Source: Bacteroidales bacterium (lineage in GTDB: Bacteria > Bacteroidota > Bacteroidia > Bacteroidales > UBA932). Taken from it: a stretch of 64,000 bases of DNA. The stretch is taken from assembly GCA_017938925.1 (NCBI GenBank), contig JAGBAO010000013.1, positions 440,660-504,659 on the forward strand, in the 5' to 3' direction. The notes under the pieces were generated by a model, which saw only the letters and a list, made by a program, of their open reading frames with translations, had not been told where the DNA came from and did no database searches. Shown piece by piece: positions 44,055-53,383 of the stretch. The translations under genes and the position numbers were made by a program. Positions within the stretch are counted from its first letter, which is position 1. Each line of letters opens with the position of its first letter.

Positions 44055-46256
44055 ATGAGTATCGACTCCGCATTGCTACACGCCAAACTGAAAGAGTTCT
44101 TCGGTTTTGACTCGTTCAAGGCCGACCAGGAGCGCATCATCAGACATCTCACAGACGGCAACAACGCCTTTGTCCTCATGCCTACGGGAGGAGGAAAGTC
44201 ACTGTGCTACCAGTTGCCGGCGCTTGTCATGGAGGGCACGGCCATCGTGATCTCACCTCTGATTGCGCTTATGAAGAACCAGGTGGATGCAATCAGAGGA
44301 TTCGTAGCGGGAAACGACGGCATAGCACACTTCCTGAACTCGTCCCTGAACAAGGCTCAGATCGCGGAAGTGCGCAATGATCTGCTGTCAGGAGCGACCA
44401 AACTGCTGTATGTGGCTCCCGAGTCCCTGACCAAAGCGGAGAACATAGCGATGCTCAAGGAGATAAAGATTTCATTCTATGCCGTGGACGAGGCTCATTG
44501 CATTTCCGAGTGGGGACACGACTTCCGGCCGGAGTACAGGCGCATCCGCACGATCATCGAGGAGATTTCCGTAGCTCCGATAATCGCCCTGACCGCGACA
44601 GCCACCCCTAAGGTGCAGAGCGACATCATAAGGAATCTGGGCATGACGGACGCCACCGTCTTCAAGTCATCCTTCAACCGCCCCAACCTCTATTATGAGA
44701 TCCGGGACAAGTCGGACCCGAAGAGAGACATAATCAAGTATATAAAGCAGAATCCGGGCAAGTCCGGCATCATCTACTGCCTCAGCCGCAAGAAGGTGGA
44801 GGAGCTTGCCGAACTGCTGAACATCAACGGAATAAAGGCAGCGCCATATCACGCAGGCCTTGACGCGAAGACACGTGCCGAGAATCAGGACAGGTTCCTC
44901 ATGGAGGAGATCGACGTCATTGTTGCGACGATCGCCTTCGGCATGGGAATCGACAAGCCTGACGTGCGGTTCGTCATCCATTACGACATTCCGAAGAGCA
45001 TAGAGGGATACTATCAGGAGACGGGACGCGCAGGAAGAGACGGGCGTGAAGGCCAGTGCATAACGTTCTACAGCTACAAGGACATCCAGAAACTGGAGAA
45101 GTTCATGCAGGGCAAGCCGATCGCCGAGCAGGAGATCGGAAAGCAGCTCCTGATGGAAACCGTAGCATATGCCGAGTCGAATTCCTGCCGCAGAAAGCTG
45201 CTGCTGAGCTATTTCGGAGAGGACTACCACGAAGAGAACTGCGGAGCCTGCGACAACTGTCTGCACCCGAAAAAACAGTTTGACGGAAGAGAGGAGATGG
45301 CCATGGTCATCGAGCTCATCCAGTCGCTGCCGGAACGTTTCAAGATGGAGCACATCGCCAACATCCTTGCAGGCGAGCAGAACTCCATCATCAAATCATA
45401 CAAACACGACAAGCTGGAGATGTTCGGAGCCGGAAAGGACCACTCCGTCCGTTTCTGGAGCGCCGTCATCCATCAGGGACTCATACTGCACCTTCTTCAT
45501 AAGGACATAGAATCCTATGGTCTGATTTCCGTCACGGAAGCAGGTGCGGCATTCTTCAACGCACCATATGAACTCATGCTGACCGAGGACAGGGAATTCG
45601 CCGACGGAGAGGACGACGATGACGACATAGCTGCAGCATCTGCTGCCAGAGGTGGCGGAGGAGGAGACGAACAGCTGCTGGCCATGCTCAAGGACCTTCG
45701 AAAGGGCGTGGCAAGGAAGCTCAAGCTTCAGCCTTGGGTGATATTCGGGGACCCTTCACTTGAAGATATGTCCATCATGTACCCTATCACGGTTGACGAA
45801 CTCAAGAACTGCCAGGGAGTCGGTGAAGGAAAGGCCCGCAAGTTCGGAAAGCCGTTTCTCGAACTGATTGCCAGATATGTGGAGGAGAACGAGATAGAGC
45901 GTCCTGACGACTTCGTGATGAAGTCCATCGTGAACAAGTCAGTGAACAAGGTGTTCATCATCCAGAGCGTCGACAGGAAGCTTCCGCTTGAGGACATCGC
46001 CGATGCCAAGGGAATGGAGATGGAAGACCTTCTGAGCGAGATCGAAGCCATCGTATATTCCGGAACGAAACTGAATCTGGACTACTACATCGAGCAGACG
46101 CTCGACGATGATGTGGTGGAAGAGATATATGACTATTTCCACGACGAGGCCGAGTCAGACGACCTGGCGACAGTGATGGAAGACCTCAAGGACGACTACG
46201 ACGAGTTCGAAGTGCGTCTAGTCCGCATCAAGTTTCTCTGCGAGGTGGCGAACTGA
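44055..46256 (+). CDS. recQ: RecQ-family ATP-dependent DNA helicase
   Basis: 3'-5' helicase for recombination and fork repair. 733 residues, longer than E. coli RecQ (about 610). Motifs: MPTGGGKSLCYQLPAL, VDEAHCISEWGHDFRP, LTATATPKV, GIIYCLSRKKVEELA, ATIAFGMGIDKPDVRFVIHYD, QETGRAGRDGR. The zinc-binding site follows (CRRKLLLSYFGED, then CGACDNC). After the winged helix there is an acidic/Gly-rich linker (EDDDDDIAAA and RGGGGG, about residues 515-540), then an HRDC domain and a C-terminal HTH_40-like helical tail. This is the extended form commonly seen in Bacteroidota. Confidence 0.96.
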   Translation: MSIDSALLHAKLKEFFGFDSFKADQERIIRHLTDGNNAFVLMPTGGGKSLCYQLPALVMEGTAIVISPLIALMKNQVDAIRGFVAGNDGIAHFLNSSLNKAQIAEVRNDLLSGATKLLYVAPESLTKAENIAMLKEIKISFYAVDEAHCISEWGHDFRPEYRRIRTIIEEISVAPIIALTATATPKVQSDIIRNLGMTDATVFKSSFNRPNLYYEIRDKSDPKRDIIKYIKQNPGKSGIIYCLSRKKVEELAELLNINGIKAAPYHAGLDAKTRAENQDRFLMEEIDVIVATIAFGMGIDKPDVRFVIHYDIPKSIEGYYQETGRAGRDGREGQCITFYSYKDIQKLEKFMQGKPIAEQEIGKQLLMETVAYAESNSCRRKLLLSYFGEDYHEENCGACDNCLHPKKQFDGREEMAMVIELIQSLPERFKMEHIANILAGEQNSIIKSYKHDKLEMFGAGKDHSVRFWSAVIHQGLILHLLHKDIESYGLISVTEAGAAFFNAPYELMLTEDREFADGEDDDDDIAAASAARGGGGGDEQLLAMLKDLRKGVARKLKLQPWVIFGDPSLEDMSIMYPITVDELKNCQGVGEGKARKFGKPFLELIARYVEENEIERPDDFVMKSIVNKSVNKVFIIQSVDRKLPLEDIADAKGMEMEDLLSEIEAIVYSGTKLNLDYYIEQTLDDDVVEEIYDYFHDEAESDDLATVMEDLKDDYDEFEVRLVRIKFLCEVAN

Positions 46257-46291
46257 TGCTGACCTGGCCATCCCGACAGGAAGACCTGCGG

Positions 46292-47209
46292 TCAGAGGGT
46301 CAGCCAGCGGATGGACTTGTCACGGCCCCAGTAGGAGAGCTGGCGTTTGGCGTAGTGGCGGGTGTTGCGCTGAATGAGTTCCACTGCACGGTCAAGAGAT
46401 GTGACAGGGCCGTCACCCGGAGTGTTCGGAGTCCAGCCTTCAGCGGACACAAGACCCGCCTCATAATCAAACCAGTCGAATATTTCCTTATAACCGACAG
46501 TCTGGAGGGCTGCCAGGTCGCGGTACTGTGTCAGTCCCCGCACCTCTTCGACCAGTCCCTCATCCACCATCTGGATGACTCGGCGGTTGATCCGGTCGTA
46601 AAGTTCCTCACGAGGGCGCGTCAGACCGATTTTCTCTATTTTGAAATCACGGCGCTTGGCCTGGCTGGTCTTGAACGACGAGAACGGCTTTCCTGTCATC
46701 AGGCACACTTCCAGGGCACGCACCACCCTCTGCCCGTTGGCGATGTCTATGGTCGCATAACTTTCCGGATCCAGATGGCGGAGCTCCTGTCTGAGCCCCT
46801 CCACCCCTTCTTCCTTCAAACGAGCCATCAGTTCGTTTCTGAGCTGAAGGTCAGCAGAAGGGAAATCATCCAGTCCGTTCACCAGAGCATCTATATAGAA
46901 TCCCGAGCCTCCCGCCATGACCAGGGTCTCATGTCCCTCATCAAAAAGACGGTTTATCACCTCCAGGGCTTCCAGTTCGTATTTCCCGGCTGTATAGAGC
47001 TGAGTCACCGTATGGGAATGGATAAAATAATGCTGAACAGCCGCAAGCTGCTCAGCAGAAGGCACAGCCGTGCCTATGGTCATTTCCTTATATATCTGAC
47101 GGGAGTCGCAGGAAATTATCGGCGAACCGTATCTGAGCGCAGTCTCGATGCTGTAGTCAGTCTTGCCTACAGCAGTCGGGCCCAGAATTATGATCAGCCT
47201 TCTACTCAC
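46292..47209 (-). CDS. miaA: tRNA dimethylallyltransferase
   Basis: Adds the isopentenyl group to A37 of tRNAs reading UNN codons. 305 residues. P-loop: ILGPTAVGKTDYSIE. DSRQIYKEMTIGTAVPS is the conserved substrate loop (Asp-Ser-Arg-Gln). GGSGFYIDALVNGLDD and NGQRVVRALEVCLMTG are further conserved parts. A plus-strand frame of similar length on the same bases is a shadow. It starts 2 bases after the stop of the upstream pRiA4b ORF-3-like gene, so the two are cotranscribed. Confidence 0.95.
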   Translation of the reverse strand: MSRRLIIILGPTAVGKTDYSIETALRYGSPIISCDSRQIYKEMTIGTAVPSAEQLAAVQHYFIHSHTVTQLYTAGKYELEALEVINRLFDEGHETLVMAGGSGFYIDALVNGLDDFPSADLQLRNELMARLKEEGVEGLRQELRHLDPESYATIDIANGQRVVRALEVCLMTGKPFSSFKTSQAKRRDFKIEKIGLTRPREELYDRINRRVIQMVDEGLVEEVRGLTQYRDLAALQTVGYKEIFDWFDYEAGLVSAEGWTPNTPGDGPVTSLDRAVELIQRNTRHYAKRQLSYWGRDKSIRWLTL

Positions 47210-47211
47210 GC

Positions 47212-47751
47212 CTAATCTTCATCCTCGCCGTAGATCTCTTCGGTCTCGTCGTCATCCTCCTCCTCGCTGACATCGATGTCATCGTCATCATCGAAGTCCT
47301 CGTCGTCCGGATCCTTCTTCTTGTCGTCAGGAAGGTCCTCAAAGGCCACATAGCCGTTCTCGAACTCTATAGGATTCGGACCCTTTGTCTCCACCAGAAG
47401 AGGATATATCGCATTGCGACGCTCATCGCCCTCGCCGTCGAAAGTGACGATCACGCTCTTGACATTGGTGGTGTCATAGAAATATATGAACTTGTCCTCT
47501 CCCCTTTTGTGAACCTCACCGGCTGTGACGCTGTCGATGGTTCCGAAGCCGAAATCCTGGAACACGCTGTACCTGGCCGCGACGTTGCCGTCTGCATCGA
47601 AAGCCTTGAAAAGCACGACCTGATCCTGAGGGAAATCCATATCAGCCCTCATCTGCTTGTGCAGACTGTAAAGAGATGTGGACTCCTTGACTTCATAAAC
47701 TCTTGCAAATCCCTTCAATCCCGGGAGAGAAACTCTATATTTAAGTATCAT
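47212..47751 (-). CDS. pRiA4b ORF-3-like (IS1096 passenger-type) protein with acidic tail
   Basis: 179 residues, function unknown. Residues 1-135 (KYRVSLPGLKGFARVYEVKEST, YSLHKQMRADMDFPQDQVVLFK, KFIYFYDTTNVKSVIVTFDG) follow the alpha/beta pattern of the pRiA4b ORF-3 family, common in Bacteroidota beside miaA. The last 45 residues are nearly all Asp and Glu, resembling a DNA-mimic or chaperone-like tail. Promoter at 47809-47840. The family name comes from mobile elements, but there is no sign of mobility here. Assignment is moderate. Confidence 0.6.
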   Translation of the reverse strand: MILKYRVSLPGLKGFARVYEVKESTSLYSLHKQMRADMDFPQDQVVLFKAFDADGNVAARYSVFQDFGFGTIDSVTAGEVHKRGEDKFIYFYDTTNVKSVIVTFDGEGDERRNAIYPLLVETKGPNPIEFENGYVAFEDLPDDKKKDPDDEDFDDDDDIDVSEEEDDDETEEIYGEDED

Positions 47752-47808
47752 AGACAGTTAGAATAGTTCTTTCAAAAAATCAGCCTCCAGACTTTCTGGA
47801 AGCGAAGC

Positions 47809-47840
47809 CAAAGATAATATTTTTTCTTTCAGCCAACAAA
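47809..47840 (-). promoter_or_regulatory. Promoter of the pRiA4b-like/miaA operon
   Basis: On the minus strand TTTG (47837-47840), spacer of 20, TATCTTTG (47809-47816): an exact consensus match. The leader of about 55 bases contains a small hairpin (CTCCAGACTTTCTGGAAG, 47785-47802). Confidence 0.7.
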
Positions 47841-47867
47841 AAATTTCAATATCAACCAAAAAATCAC

Positions 47868-47875
47868 TACATTTG
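47868..47875 (+). promoter_or_regulatory. -7 element of the yigZ-like gene
   Basis: TACATTTG, an exact TAnnTTTG match, ends 9 bases before the ATG at 47885, so the message would have a leader of about 5 bases. Confidence 0.5.
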
Positions 47876-47884
47876 ATTTTCGGT

Positions 47885-48499
47885 ATGGACAACACTCAGA
47901 TCCAGGATTCGTACAGGAGCATCGCGGAGGAATCGCGTGGTCTATTCAAGGACAATGGAAGCCGATTCATTGCCCATGCATATCCCGTTGAAACAGAAGA
48001 GGAAGTCAAGGAAATCGTCGCAGCTCTCAAGAAGGAGTACTACGACGCAAGGCATCATGTGTATGCGTACCGCCTGGGATACAAGGGCGACAAGTTCCGC
48101 GCGAACGACGACGGAGAACCTTCAGGCTCGTCGGGAAGGCCTGTGCTCGGGCAGATAGACTCGAACGGGCTCAGCGACATCCTGGTGGTGGTCGTGAGGT
48201 ATTTCGGAGGCATAAAGCTGGGCATTCCGGGACTGATCCGGGCATATAAGACCTCCACCGCCGATGCCATAGCCAACGCACAGATAGTGGAGAAGATCGC
48301 CTCGAAGATATACAGGATACATTTCGGATATATGAGCATGAACTCGGTGATGAAGGTGCTCAAGGACATGGGCCTGGAGCAGAAGAACCAGAAGTTCGAC
48401 ATGGAATGCAGCATAGACACCACCGTGAGGCTTTCTCTGGTGGAGGCCTTTCTAGAGAGGATGGGGGATGTCGAAGGGTGCAATGTGGAGGAAATATAA
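47885..48499 (+). CDS. YigZ/IMPACT family protein
   Basis: 204 residues from the ATG at 47885 (MDNTQIQDSYRSI). The family signature is clear: HHVYAYRLG, NDDGEPSGSSGRPVLGQI, DILVVVVRYFGGIKLGIPGLIRAY (as RYFGGIKLG). The C-terminal DUF1949 domain follows. The eukaryotic relative IMPACT acts in translation control. The bacterial function is not established; a link to peptide handling or ribosome-related stress is only proposed. pyrB starts 12 bases after its stop, so they may be cotranscribed. Confidence 0.9.
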   Translation: MDNTQIQDSYRSIAEESRGLFKDNGSRFIAHAYPVETEEEVKEIVAALKKEYYDARHHVYAYRLGYKGDKFRANDDGEPSGSSGRPVLGQIDSNGLSDILVVVVRYFGGIKLGIPGLIRAYKTSTADAIANAQIVEKIASKIYRIHFGYMSMNSVMKVLKDMGLEQKNQKFDMECSIDTTVRLSLVEAFLERMGDVEGCNVEEI

Positions 48500-48511
48500 A
48501 TACATCTATAT

Positions 48512-49420
48512 ATGAGTAAAAAGAGTTTGATTTCAATCAGGGATTTCACCAAGGAGGAGATCCTGCATGTGCTTGAAACGGCAAAGGAGTTCGAGAAGAA
48601 CAAGGAGCAGAAATTCCTCGAAGGCAAGGTGATAGCCAGCCTCTTCTTCGAGCCTTCGACCAGGACGAGACTCAGTTTCGAGACAGCCATCAACCGCCTG
48701 GGAGCCAAGGTGATCGGTTTCTCGGACGCCACAAACACCAGCCAGAGCAAGGGTGAGACGCTCAAGGACACCATAATCATGGTTTCCAACTATGTGGATA
48801 TGATCGTCATGCGTCACCCTCTTGAAGGAAGTTCAAGATATGCCTCCGAAGTGGCCACGGTTCCGGTCGTCAACGCAGGAGACGGAGCCAACCAGCACCC
48901 TTCACAGACTCTCCTCGACCTGTATTCCATCCTTCAGACCCAGGGCACCCTGGAAGGACTGACCATCAACATGGTGGGAGACCTCAAATACGGCCGCACC
49001 ACCCATTCGCTCCTTCAGGCAATGTCCCACTTCAACCCCAAGTTCATATTCACGGCTCCCGAAGAGCTCAAGATGCCGCAGGAATACAAGGACTTCCTTG
49101 ACAGCAAGGGCATCGAATACATAGAGACCACATCACTGGACGAGCACCTGAACGACTGCGACATTCTTTATATGACCCGTGTGCAGCAGGAGAGATTCAC
49201 AGACCCGATGGAATATGAGAGAGTGAAGGACGTGTATCGTCTTGAAGCCTCCATGCTGTCCGGAGTGAGGGAGAACATGAAGATCCTGCACCCGCTCCCA
49301 AGAGTGACGGAGATCGACCAGGATGTCGATGACAATCCTCACGCATATTACTTCAAGCAGGCGGAGAACGGACTCTATGTCCGCATGGCCATCATTTCAT
49401 ATCTTTTAGGGTATCGTTAA
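48512..49420 (+). CDS. pyrB: Aspartate carbamoyltransferase catalytic subunit
   Basis: First committed step of pyrimidine synthesis. 302 residues. The carbamoyl-phosphate site is [33 protein letters not shown] and [14 protein letters not shown] hold other active-site residues; [14 protein letters not shown] is the C-terminal catalytic loop. It is followed 22 bases later by pyrI, giving the class B type holoenzyme of catalytic trimers and regulatory dimers. Confidence 0.97.
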   Translation: MSKKSLISIRDFTKEEILHVLETAKEFEKNKEQKFLEGKVIASLFFEPSTRTRLSFETAINRLGAKVIGFSDATNTSQSKGETLKDTIIMVSNYVDMIVMRHPLEGSSRYASEVATVPVVNAGDGANQHPSQTLLDLYSILQTQGTLEGLTINMVGDLKYGRTTHSLLQAMSHFNPKFIFTAPEELKMPQEYKDFLDSKGIEYIETTSLDEHLNDCDILYMTRVQQERFTDPMEYERVKDVYRLEASMLSGVRENMKILHPLPRVTEIDQDVDDNPHAYYFKQAENGLYVRMAIISYLLGYR

Positions 49421-49442
49421 ACTGAAGAAATCTTTAATTCAT

Positions 49443-49895
49443 ATGACAAGAAAAGAATTGGTAGTAAGCGCATTGGAAAACGGCACCGTACTGGACCATA
49501 TTCCTGCGGAAAACGTATATAAGGCCCTGGACCTGCTTGACCTCAAGGGCATCGGGAACCAGATCACCATAGGAATCAACCTCAACAGCAAGGCTCAGGG
49601 ACGCAAGGGCATCATCAAGGTAGAGGACAAGTTCTTCGAGGACGAGGAGCTCAACAAGCTTGCCCTCATAGCACCTCAGGCTACCGTGAACATCATCAGA
49701 GACTTCAAGGTGGTGGAGAAGAAGAAGCTCTCCATGCCGAAGGAAGTAATAGGCATCGCAAAATGCCGCAATCCTAAATGCGTGACCAACCATCAGCCTA
49801 TACAGACACGCTTCGCAACCGTCGAAAAAGATAACAGAATTTCACTTTTGTGCCATTTTTGCGAAAAATCTACCGAAATAAAGCACGCACTTTAA
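49443..49895 (+). CDS. pyrI: Aspartate carbamoyltransferase regulatory subunit
   Basis: Zinc-containing allosteric subunit that binds CTP and ATP. 150 residues. The zinc ligands are CRNPKC (Cys-x4-Cys) and CHFC (Cys-x2-Cys) near the C-terminus. The N-terminal allosteric domain begins KELVVSALENGTVLDHIPAENV. It is cotranscribed with pyrB. The gap of 61 bases to serC has a TTACCTTTA element that may start serC transcription. Confidence 0.97.
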   Translation: MTRKELVVSALENGTVLDHIPAENVYKALDLLDLKGIGNQITIGINLNSKAQGRKGIIKVEDKFFEDEELNKLALIAPQATVNIIRDFKVVEKKKLSMPKEVIGIAKCRNPKCVTNHQPIQTRFATVEKDNRISLLCHFCEKSTEIKHAL

Positions 49896-49956
49896 AATAA
49901 TTTGTTACCTTTAAGGCGCTTTTGGTTTAAAATATTAACTAACACATAAGAACAAC

Positions 49957-51030
49957 ATGAAAAAAGTTCACAATTTCAACGCCGGCCCATGCGTATTGCC
50001 ACAGCAGGCAGTCGACGCTGCAGTGGAGGCTCTCAAGGATTTCAAAGGAACAGGCATGCCTGTAATCTGTGTTTCTCACCGTTCAAAGGAGTGGGATGCC
50101 GTGATGGACGAGTGCCGTGCACTCTGGAAGGAACTCCTCAACATTCCTGACACTCACGAGGTCGTGTTCCTCGGCGGCGGTGCCAGCATGGGATTCCTCT
50201 ATGTAGCGATGAACTTCCTTGAGAACAAGGCCGGATACCTCGAGACAGGTGTCTGGGCAAAGAAGGCTCAGAAGGAAGCAAAGGGCCTCGGAAGCGTTGT
50301 GACCGTGGCTTCTTCAGCAGAGACTACATTCAACTATATTCCTAAGGGATATGAGATTCCGGCTGATCTGGACTATCTCCACATCACTACCAACAACACC
50401 ATCTACGGAACCGAGATCCACGAAGACCTCGACTGTCCTGTTCCGCTTATCGCCGACATGTCGTCAGACATCATGAGCCGTCCGGTGGACGTGAGCAAAT
50501 ATGCAATGATCTATGGTGGCGCTCAGAAGAACGTCGGCCCTGCTGGTGTCACATTCTTCATCGTGAAGAAGGACCTTCTCGGCAAGGTGAGCCGCTATAT
50601 TCCTACGATGCTCAACCTCCAGACACATATCGACGGCGGTTCGATGTTCAATACACCTCCAGTATTCCCAATCTTCGTGATGAACGAGACCCTCAAGTGG
50701 GTGAAGGCTCAGGGCGGAGTCGAGGCCGTATATCAGATGAACAAGGAGAAGGCAGCTCTTCTCTATGACGAGATCGACCGCAACCCTCTCTTCGTCGGAA
50801 CAGCCGCCAAGGAAGACCGTTCGCTCATGAACGTATGCTTCGTGATGGCTCCGGGTCATGAGGACCTCCAGGACGAGTTCATGGCATTCGCAAAGGAAAG
50901 AGGCATGGTGGGCATCAAGGGCCACAGGTCTGTGGGCGGATTCCGTGCATCCATCTACAACGCATGTCCTAAGGAAAGCGTGCAGGCACTGGTTGACTGC
51001 ATGAAGGAGTTCGAACAGTTACACAAATAG
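49957..51030 (+). CDS. serC: Phosphoserine aminotransferase
   Basis: PLP enzyme that makes phosphoserine from phosphohydroxypyruvate. 357 residues. N-terminus [17 protein letters not shown]; the PLP-binding Lys is in [34 protein letters not shown] is the conserved C-terminal part. It forms a three-gene cluster with serA and a DUF1015 gene, an arrangement common in Bacteroidales. A REP-like repeat separates it from serA. Confidence 0.97.
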   Translation: MKKVHNFNAGPCVLPQQAVDAAVEALKDFKGTGMPVICVSHRSKEWDAVMDECRALWKELLNIPDTHEVVFLGGGASMGFLYVAMNFLENKAGYLETGVWAKKAQKEAKGLGSVVTVASSAETTFNYIPKGYEIPADLDYLHITTNNTIYGTEIHEDLDCPVPLIADMSSDIMSRPVDVSKYAMIYGGAQKNVGPAGVTFFIVKKDLLGKVSRYIPTMLNLQTHIDGGSMFNTPPVFPIFVMNETLKWVKAQGGVEAVYQMNKEKAALLYDEIDRNPLFVGTAAKEDRSLMNVCFVMAPGHEDLQDEFMAFAKERGMVGIKGHRSVGGFRASIYNACPKESVQALVDCMKEFEQLHK

Positions 51031-51038
51031 TATGATAG

Positions 51039-51065
51039 TCATCCCCGGCTTGACCGGGGATCTCA
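51039..51065. repeat. REP-like palindrome in the serC-serA gap
   Basis: GTCATCCCCGGCTTGACCGG followed by GGATCTC. The palindrome is ATCCCCGG (51041-51048) with CCGGGGAT (51054-51061) around CTTGA. It is the reverse complement of the element at 27064-27090 apart from one compensated base pair. It lies 11 bases before the serA start and so may hide or replace its ribosome-binding site. Confidence 0.75.
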
Positions 51066-51076
51066 ATATACCCGTC

Positions 51077-51988
51077 ATGAAAGTACTCGTAGCAACAGAA
51101 AAGCCTTTCGCAGCAGCTGCTGTGAAAGGCATTCGTGATATCATAGAGGGGGCTGGCCACGAGCTGGCACTTCTCGAGAAATATACTGAAAAGGAGCAGC
51201 TTCTTGCAGCTGTGGCAGACGCAGACGCCCTCATCGTCCGTTCTGACAAGGTTACTGCAGAAGTCATCGAGGCGGCAAAGCAGCTCAAGGTGGTTGTCCG
51301 TGCAGGAGCAGGATATGACAACATCGACCTCAAGGCCTGCACAGAACGCGGCATAGTGGCAGAGAACACTCCTGGTCAGAACTCCAATGCCGTGGCTGAA
51401 CTTGCCATCGCCATGATGCTGTACATGTCCCGCAACCAGTTCAACCCAGGAACCGGCTGCGAACTCAGCGGAAAGACTCTCGGAATCCAGGGATTCGGAA
51501 ACATCGGTCAGCTGGTTGCAAAGAAGGCTGTCGCTCTGGGAATGAATGTCCTCATCTACACAAACGAGGTAAAGGAGAAGCATCAGAGGTGGAACACCAC
51601 ATTCTCCCTTGAAGGTCTCTACAGCACATGCGACTTCGTGTCAGTGAACATTCCTGCAACTCCGTTCACAAAAGGCTGCGTGAACTATGGCCTCATTTCC
51701 AAGATGCCGAAGGGAGGCTGCCTCATCAACACAGCACGCAAGGAAGTCGTGTGCGAGGAAGGGCTGGACAAGGCACTGGCCGAAAGACCTGACCTCAAAT
51801 ACGCCACAGACATCGCTCCCGTGGCCTATGCGGAGCTTAAGGAGAAGTACGGAAAGCAGATCTATGCAACCCCTAAGAAGATGGGAGCCGAGACTGCCGA
51901 GGCCAACATGAATGCAGGTCTTGCAGCGGCCAACCAGATCGTCGCCTTCTTCGAGACAGGATGCACCAGGTTCCAGGTTAACAAATAG
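51077..51988 (+). CDS. serA: D-3-phosphoglycerate dehydrogenase, short Lys-type without ACT domain
   Basis: Oxidises 3-phosphoglycerate in serine synthesis. The frame opens at 51032, but those codons are the REP-like repeat; MKVLVATEKPFAA at the ATG at 51077 is the real start (303 residues). NAD-binding loop: GIQGFGNIGQLVAKKA. LINTARKEVVCEEGL holds the Arg of the active site. The usual catalytic His in the TPHxG motif is Lys here (ATPKKMGAETAEAN), which is the pattern of the type reported for Entamoeba histolytica and Bacteroides enzymes (Lys-type). It lacks ACT or ASB domains, so classical serine feedback is unlikely. Confidence 0.93.
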   Translation: MKVLVATEKPFAAAAVKGIRDIIEGAGHELALLEKYTEKEQLLAAVADADALIVRSDKVTAEVIEAAKQLKVVVRAGAGYDNIDLKACTERGIVAENTPGQNSNAVAELAIAMMLYMSRNQFNPGTGCELSGKTLGIQGFGNIGQLVAKKAVALGMNVLIYTNEVKEKHQRWNTTFSLEGLYSTCDFVSVNIPATPFTKGCVNYGLISKMPKGGCLINTARKEVVCEEGLDKALAERPDLKYATDIAPVAYAELKEKYGKQIYATPKKMGAETAEANMNAGLAAANQIVAFFETGCTRFQVNK

Positions 51989-52002
51989 TAAAACTTCTAC
52001 AA

Positions 52003-53241
52003 ATGGTAAGGATCAAACCATTCGCGGCGGTACGTCCGCCGAAACAATATGTCGAGGAAGTGGCGGCAAGGCCATATGACGTCCTCAATTCAGTGGAAGC
52101 AAAGGCTGAGGCAGGCGAGAAATCCCTCCTCCACATCACCAAGCCGGAGATCGACTTCGACCCTATCATCGACGAGCACAGCCAGCCTGCATATGACAAG
52201 GCTGTCGAGAACTTCGGCGCATGGCAGGAGAAGGGATGGCTTGTGCAGGATGAGAAGCCATACTATTACGTATATGCTCAGACCATGGACGGCCGCACAC
52301 AGTACGGACTCGTGGTATGTGCACATACTGATGACTACGCCAGCGGAGCAATCAAGAAGCATGAGCTTACTCGCAGGGACAAGGAAGAGGACCGCATGAT
52401 CCATGTGCGCATCCAGAACGCGAACATCGAGCCAGTGTTCTTCTCTTATCCGGACAATGATGAGGTTGATGCAATCGTCAACAAGTATATCATCGAGGAG
52501 CCGGAATATGACTTCGTGGCAGCTGACGGATTCGGACACCATTTCTGGGTGATCGACGACCAGGCTGACATCGACCGTCTGACCGAGCTCTTTGCCGGGA
52601 TTCCAGCATTCTATGTGGCTGACGGTCACCACCGCACAGCAGCAGCCGCTCTTGTGGGGGCAGAGAAGAAGTCTCAGAATCCGAACCACACTGGTGAGGA
52701 GGAGTACAACTGGTTCATGACTGTAGCATTCCCTGACAGCCAGCTCAAGATCATCGACTACAACCGAGTGGTCAAGGATCTGAACGGGCTCACTCCAGAG
52801 CAGCTTGTGGAGGCTCTTGGCGAGGACTTCGAAGTCAGGGAGGAAGGTACAGGAATCTATAAGCCAGGAAGACTTCACGAGTTCTCGATGTATCTCGGCG
52901 GAAAATGGTACTCCCTCGTTGCCAAGGAAGGACGCTACGACGACAACGACCCTATCGGGGTTCTCGATGTGACTATCCTCTCGAACCTTGTGCTGGACAA
53001 GCTTCTGGGAATCAAGGACCTTCGCACAGACAAGAGAATCGACTTCGTGGGCGGAATCCGCGGACTCGGCGAGCTCTCACGTCGCGTGGACAGCGGCGAG
53101 ATGGCTGTAGCCTTCGCTCTCTATCCTGTCTCAATGAAGCAGCTGGTGGACATCGCCGACTCAGGCAACATCATGCCTCCGAAGACCACATGGTTCGAGC
53201 CTAAGCTCCGCAGCGGACTGGCTATCCATAAACTGGCATAA
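52003..53241 (+). CDS. DUF1015 family protein
   Basis: 412 residues, no proven function. Starts MVRIKPFAAVRPPKQYVEEV, the classic DUF1015 opening (P-F-x-A-x-R-P). Other family marks: ARPYDVLNSVEAK, YVYAQTMDGRTQYGLVVC, VADGHHRTAAAALVG (a His-rich motif likely at the active site) and DFVGGIRGLGEL. It follows serA by 14 bases. The consistent neighbourhood with serC and serA in Bacteroidales suggests a role in serine or phosphohydroxypyruvate metabolism; this is inference. Confidence 0.92.
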   Translation: MVRIKPFAAVRPPKQYVEEVAARPYDVLNSVEAKAEAGEKSLLHITKPEIDFDPIIDEHSQPAYDKAVENFGAWQEKGWLVQDEKPYYYVYAQTMDGRTQYGLVVCAHTDDYASGAIKKHELTRRDKEEDRMIHVRIQNANIEPVFFSYPDNDEVDAIVNKYIIEEPEYDFVAADGFGHHFWVIDDQADIDRLTELFAGIPAFYVADGHHRTAAAALVGAEKKSQNPNHTGEEEYNWFMTVAFPDSQLKIIDYNRVVKDLNGLTPEQLVEALGEDFEVREEGTGIYKPGRLHEFSMYLGGKWYSLVAKEGRYDDNDPIGVLDVTILSNLVLDKLLGIKDLRTDKRIDFVGGIRGLGELSRRVDSGEMAVAFALYPVSMKQLVDIADSGNIMPPKTTWFEPKLRSGLAIHKLA

Positions 53242-53300
53242 GCCACAGCGCCTCATAGACACAGCGGTGGCAGGCAACAAGCTGTCCCACAGCACATTAC

Positions 53301-53338
53301 AGAAAGTGCGTGCTCCCCTTTGGCGGCACGTACTTTCT
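53301..53338. repeat. Hairpin repeat after DUF1015 and aroC (copy A)
   Basis: AGAAAGTGCGTGC (53301-53313) and GCACGTACTTTCT (53326-53338) pair over 13 bases with one G-T pair and a 12-base loop. The 17-base core TCCCCTTTGGCGGCACG (53314-53330) recurs exactly at 54500-54516. It lies between convergent DUF1015 and aroC stops and may serve as terminator for both. Confidence 0.7.
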
Positions 53339-53383
53339 GTTTCTCGCTGATAATCAAGCGCTTACGCTCCACCGTATTCCAGA

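Noticed and set aside
46256-47215. 319-codon plus-strand frame
   Set aside because: It lies fully over miaA, whose minus-strand frame has a P-loop and all family motifs. The plus frame has no recognisable domain.
47212-47751. Mobile element passenger gene
   Set aside because: The family name comes from IS1096 and plasmid pRiA4b, but no transposase, terminal repeats or target duplications are present. The gene is simply cotranscribed with miaA.
51032-51076. N-terminal extension of serA (15 codons)
   Set aside because: These codons are the REP-like palindrome. The conserved PGDH N-terminus begins at the ATG at 51077.
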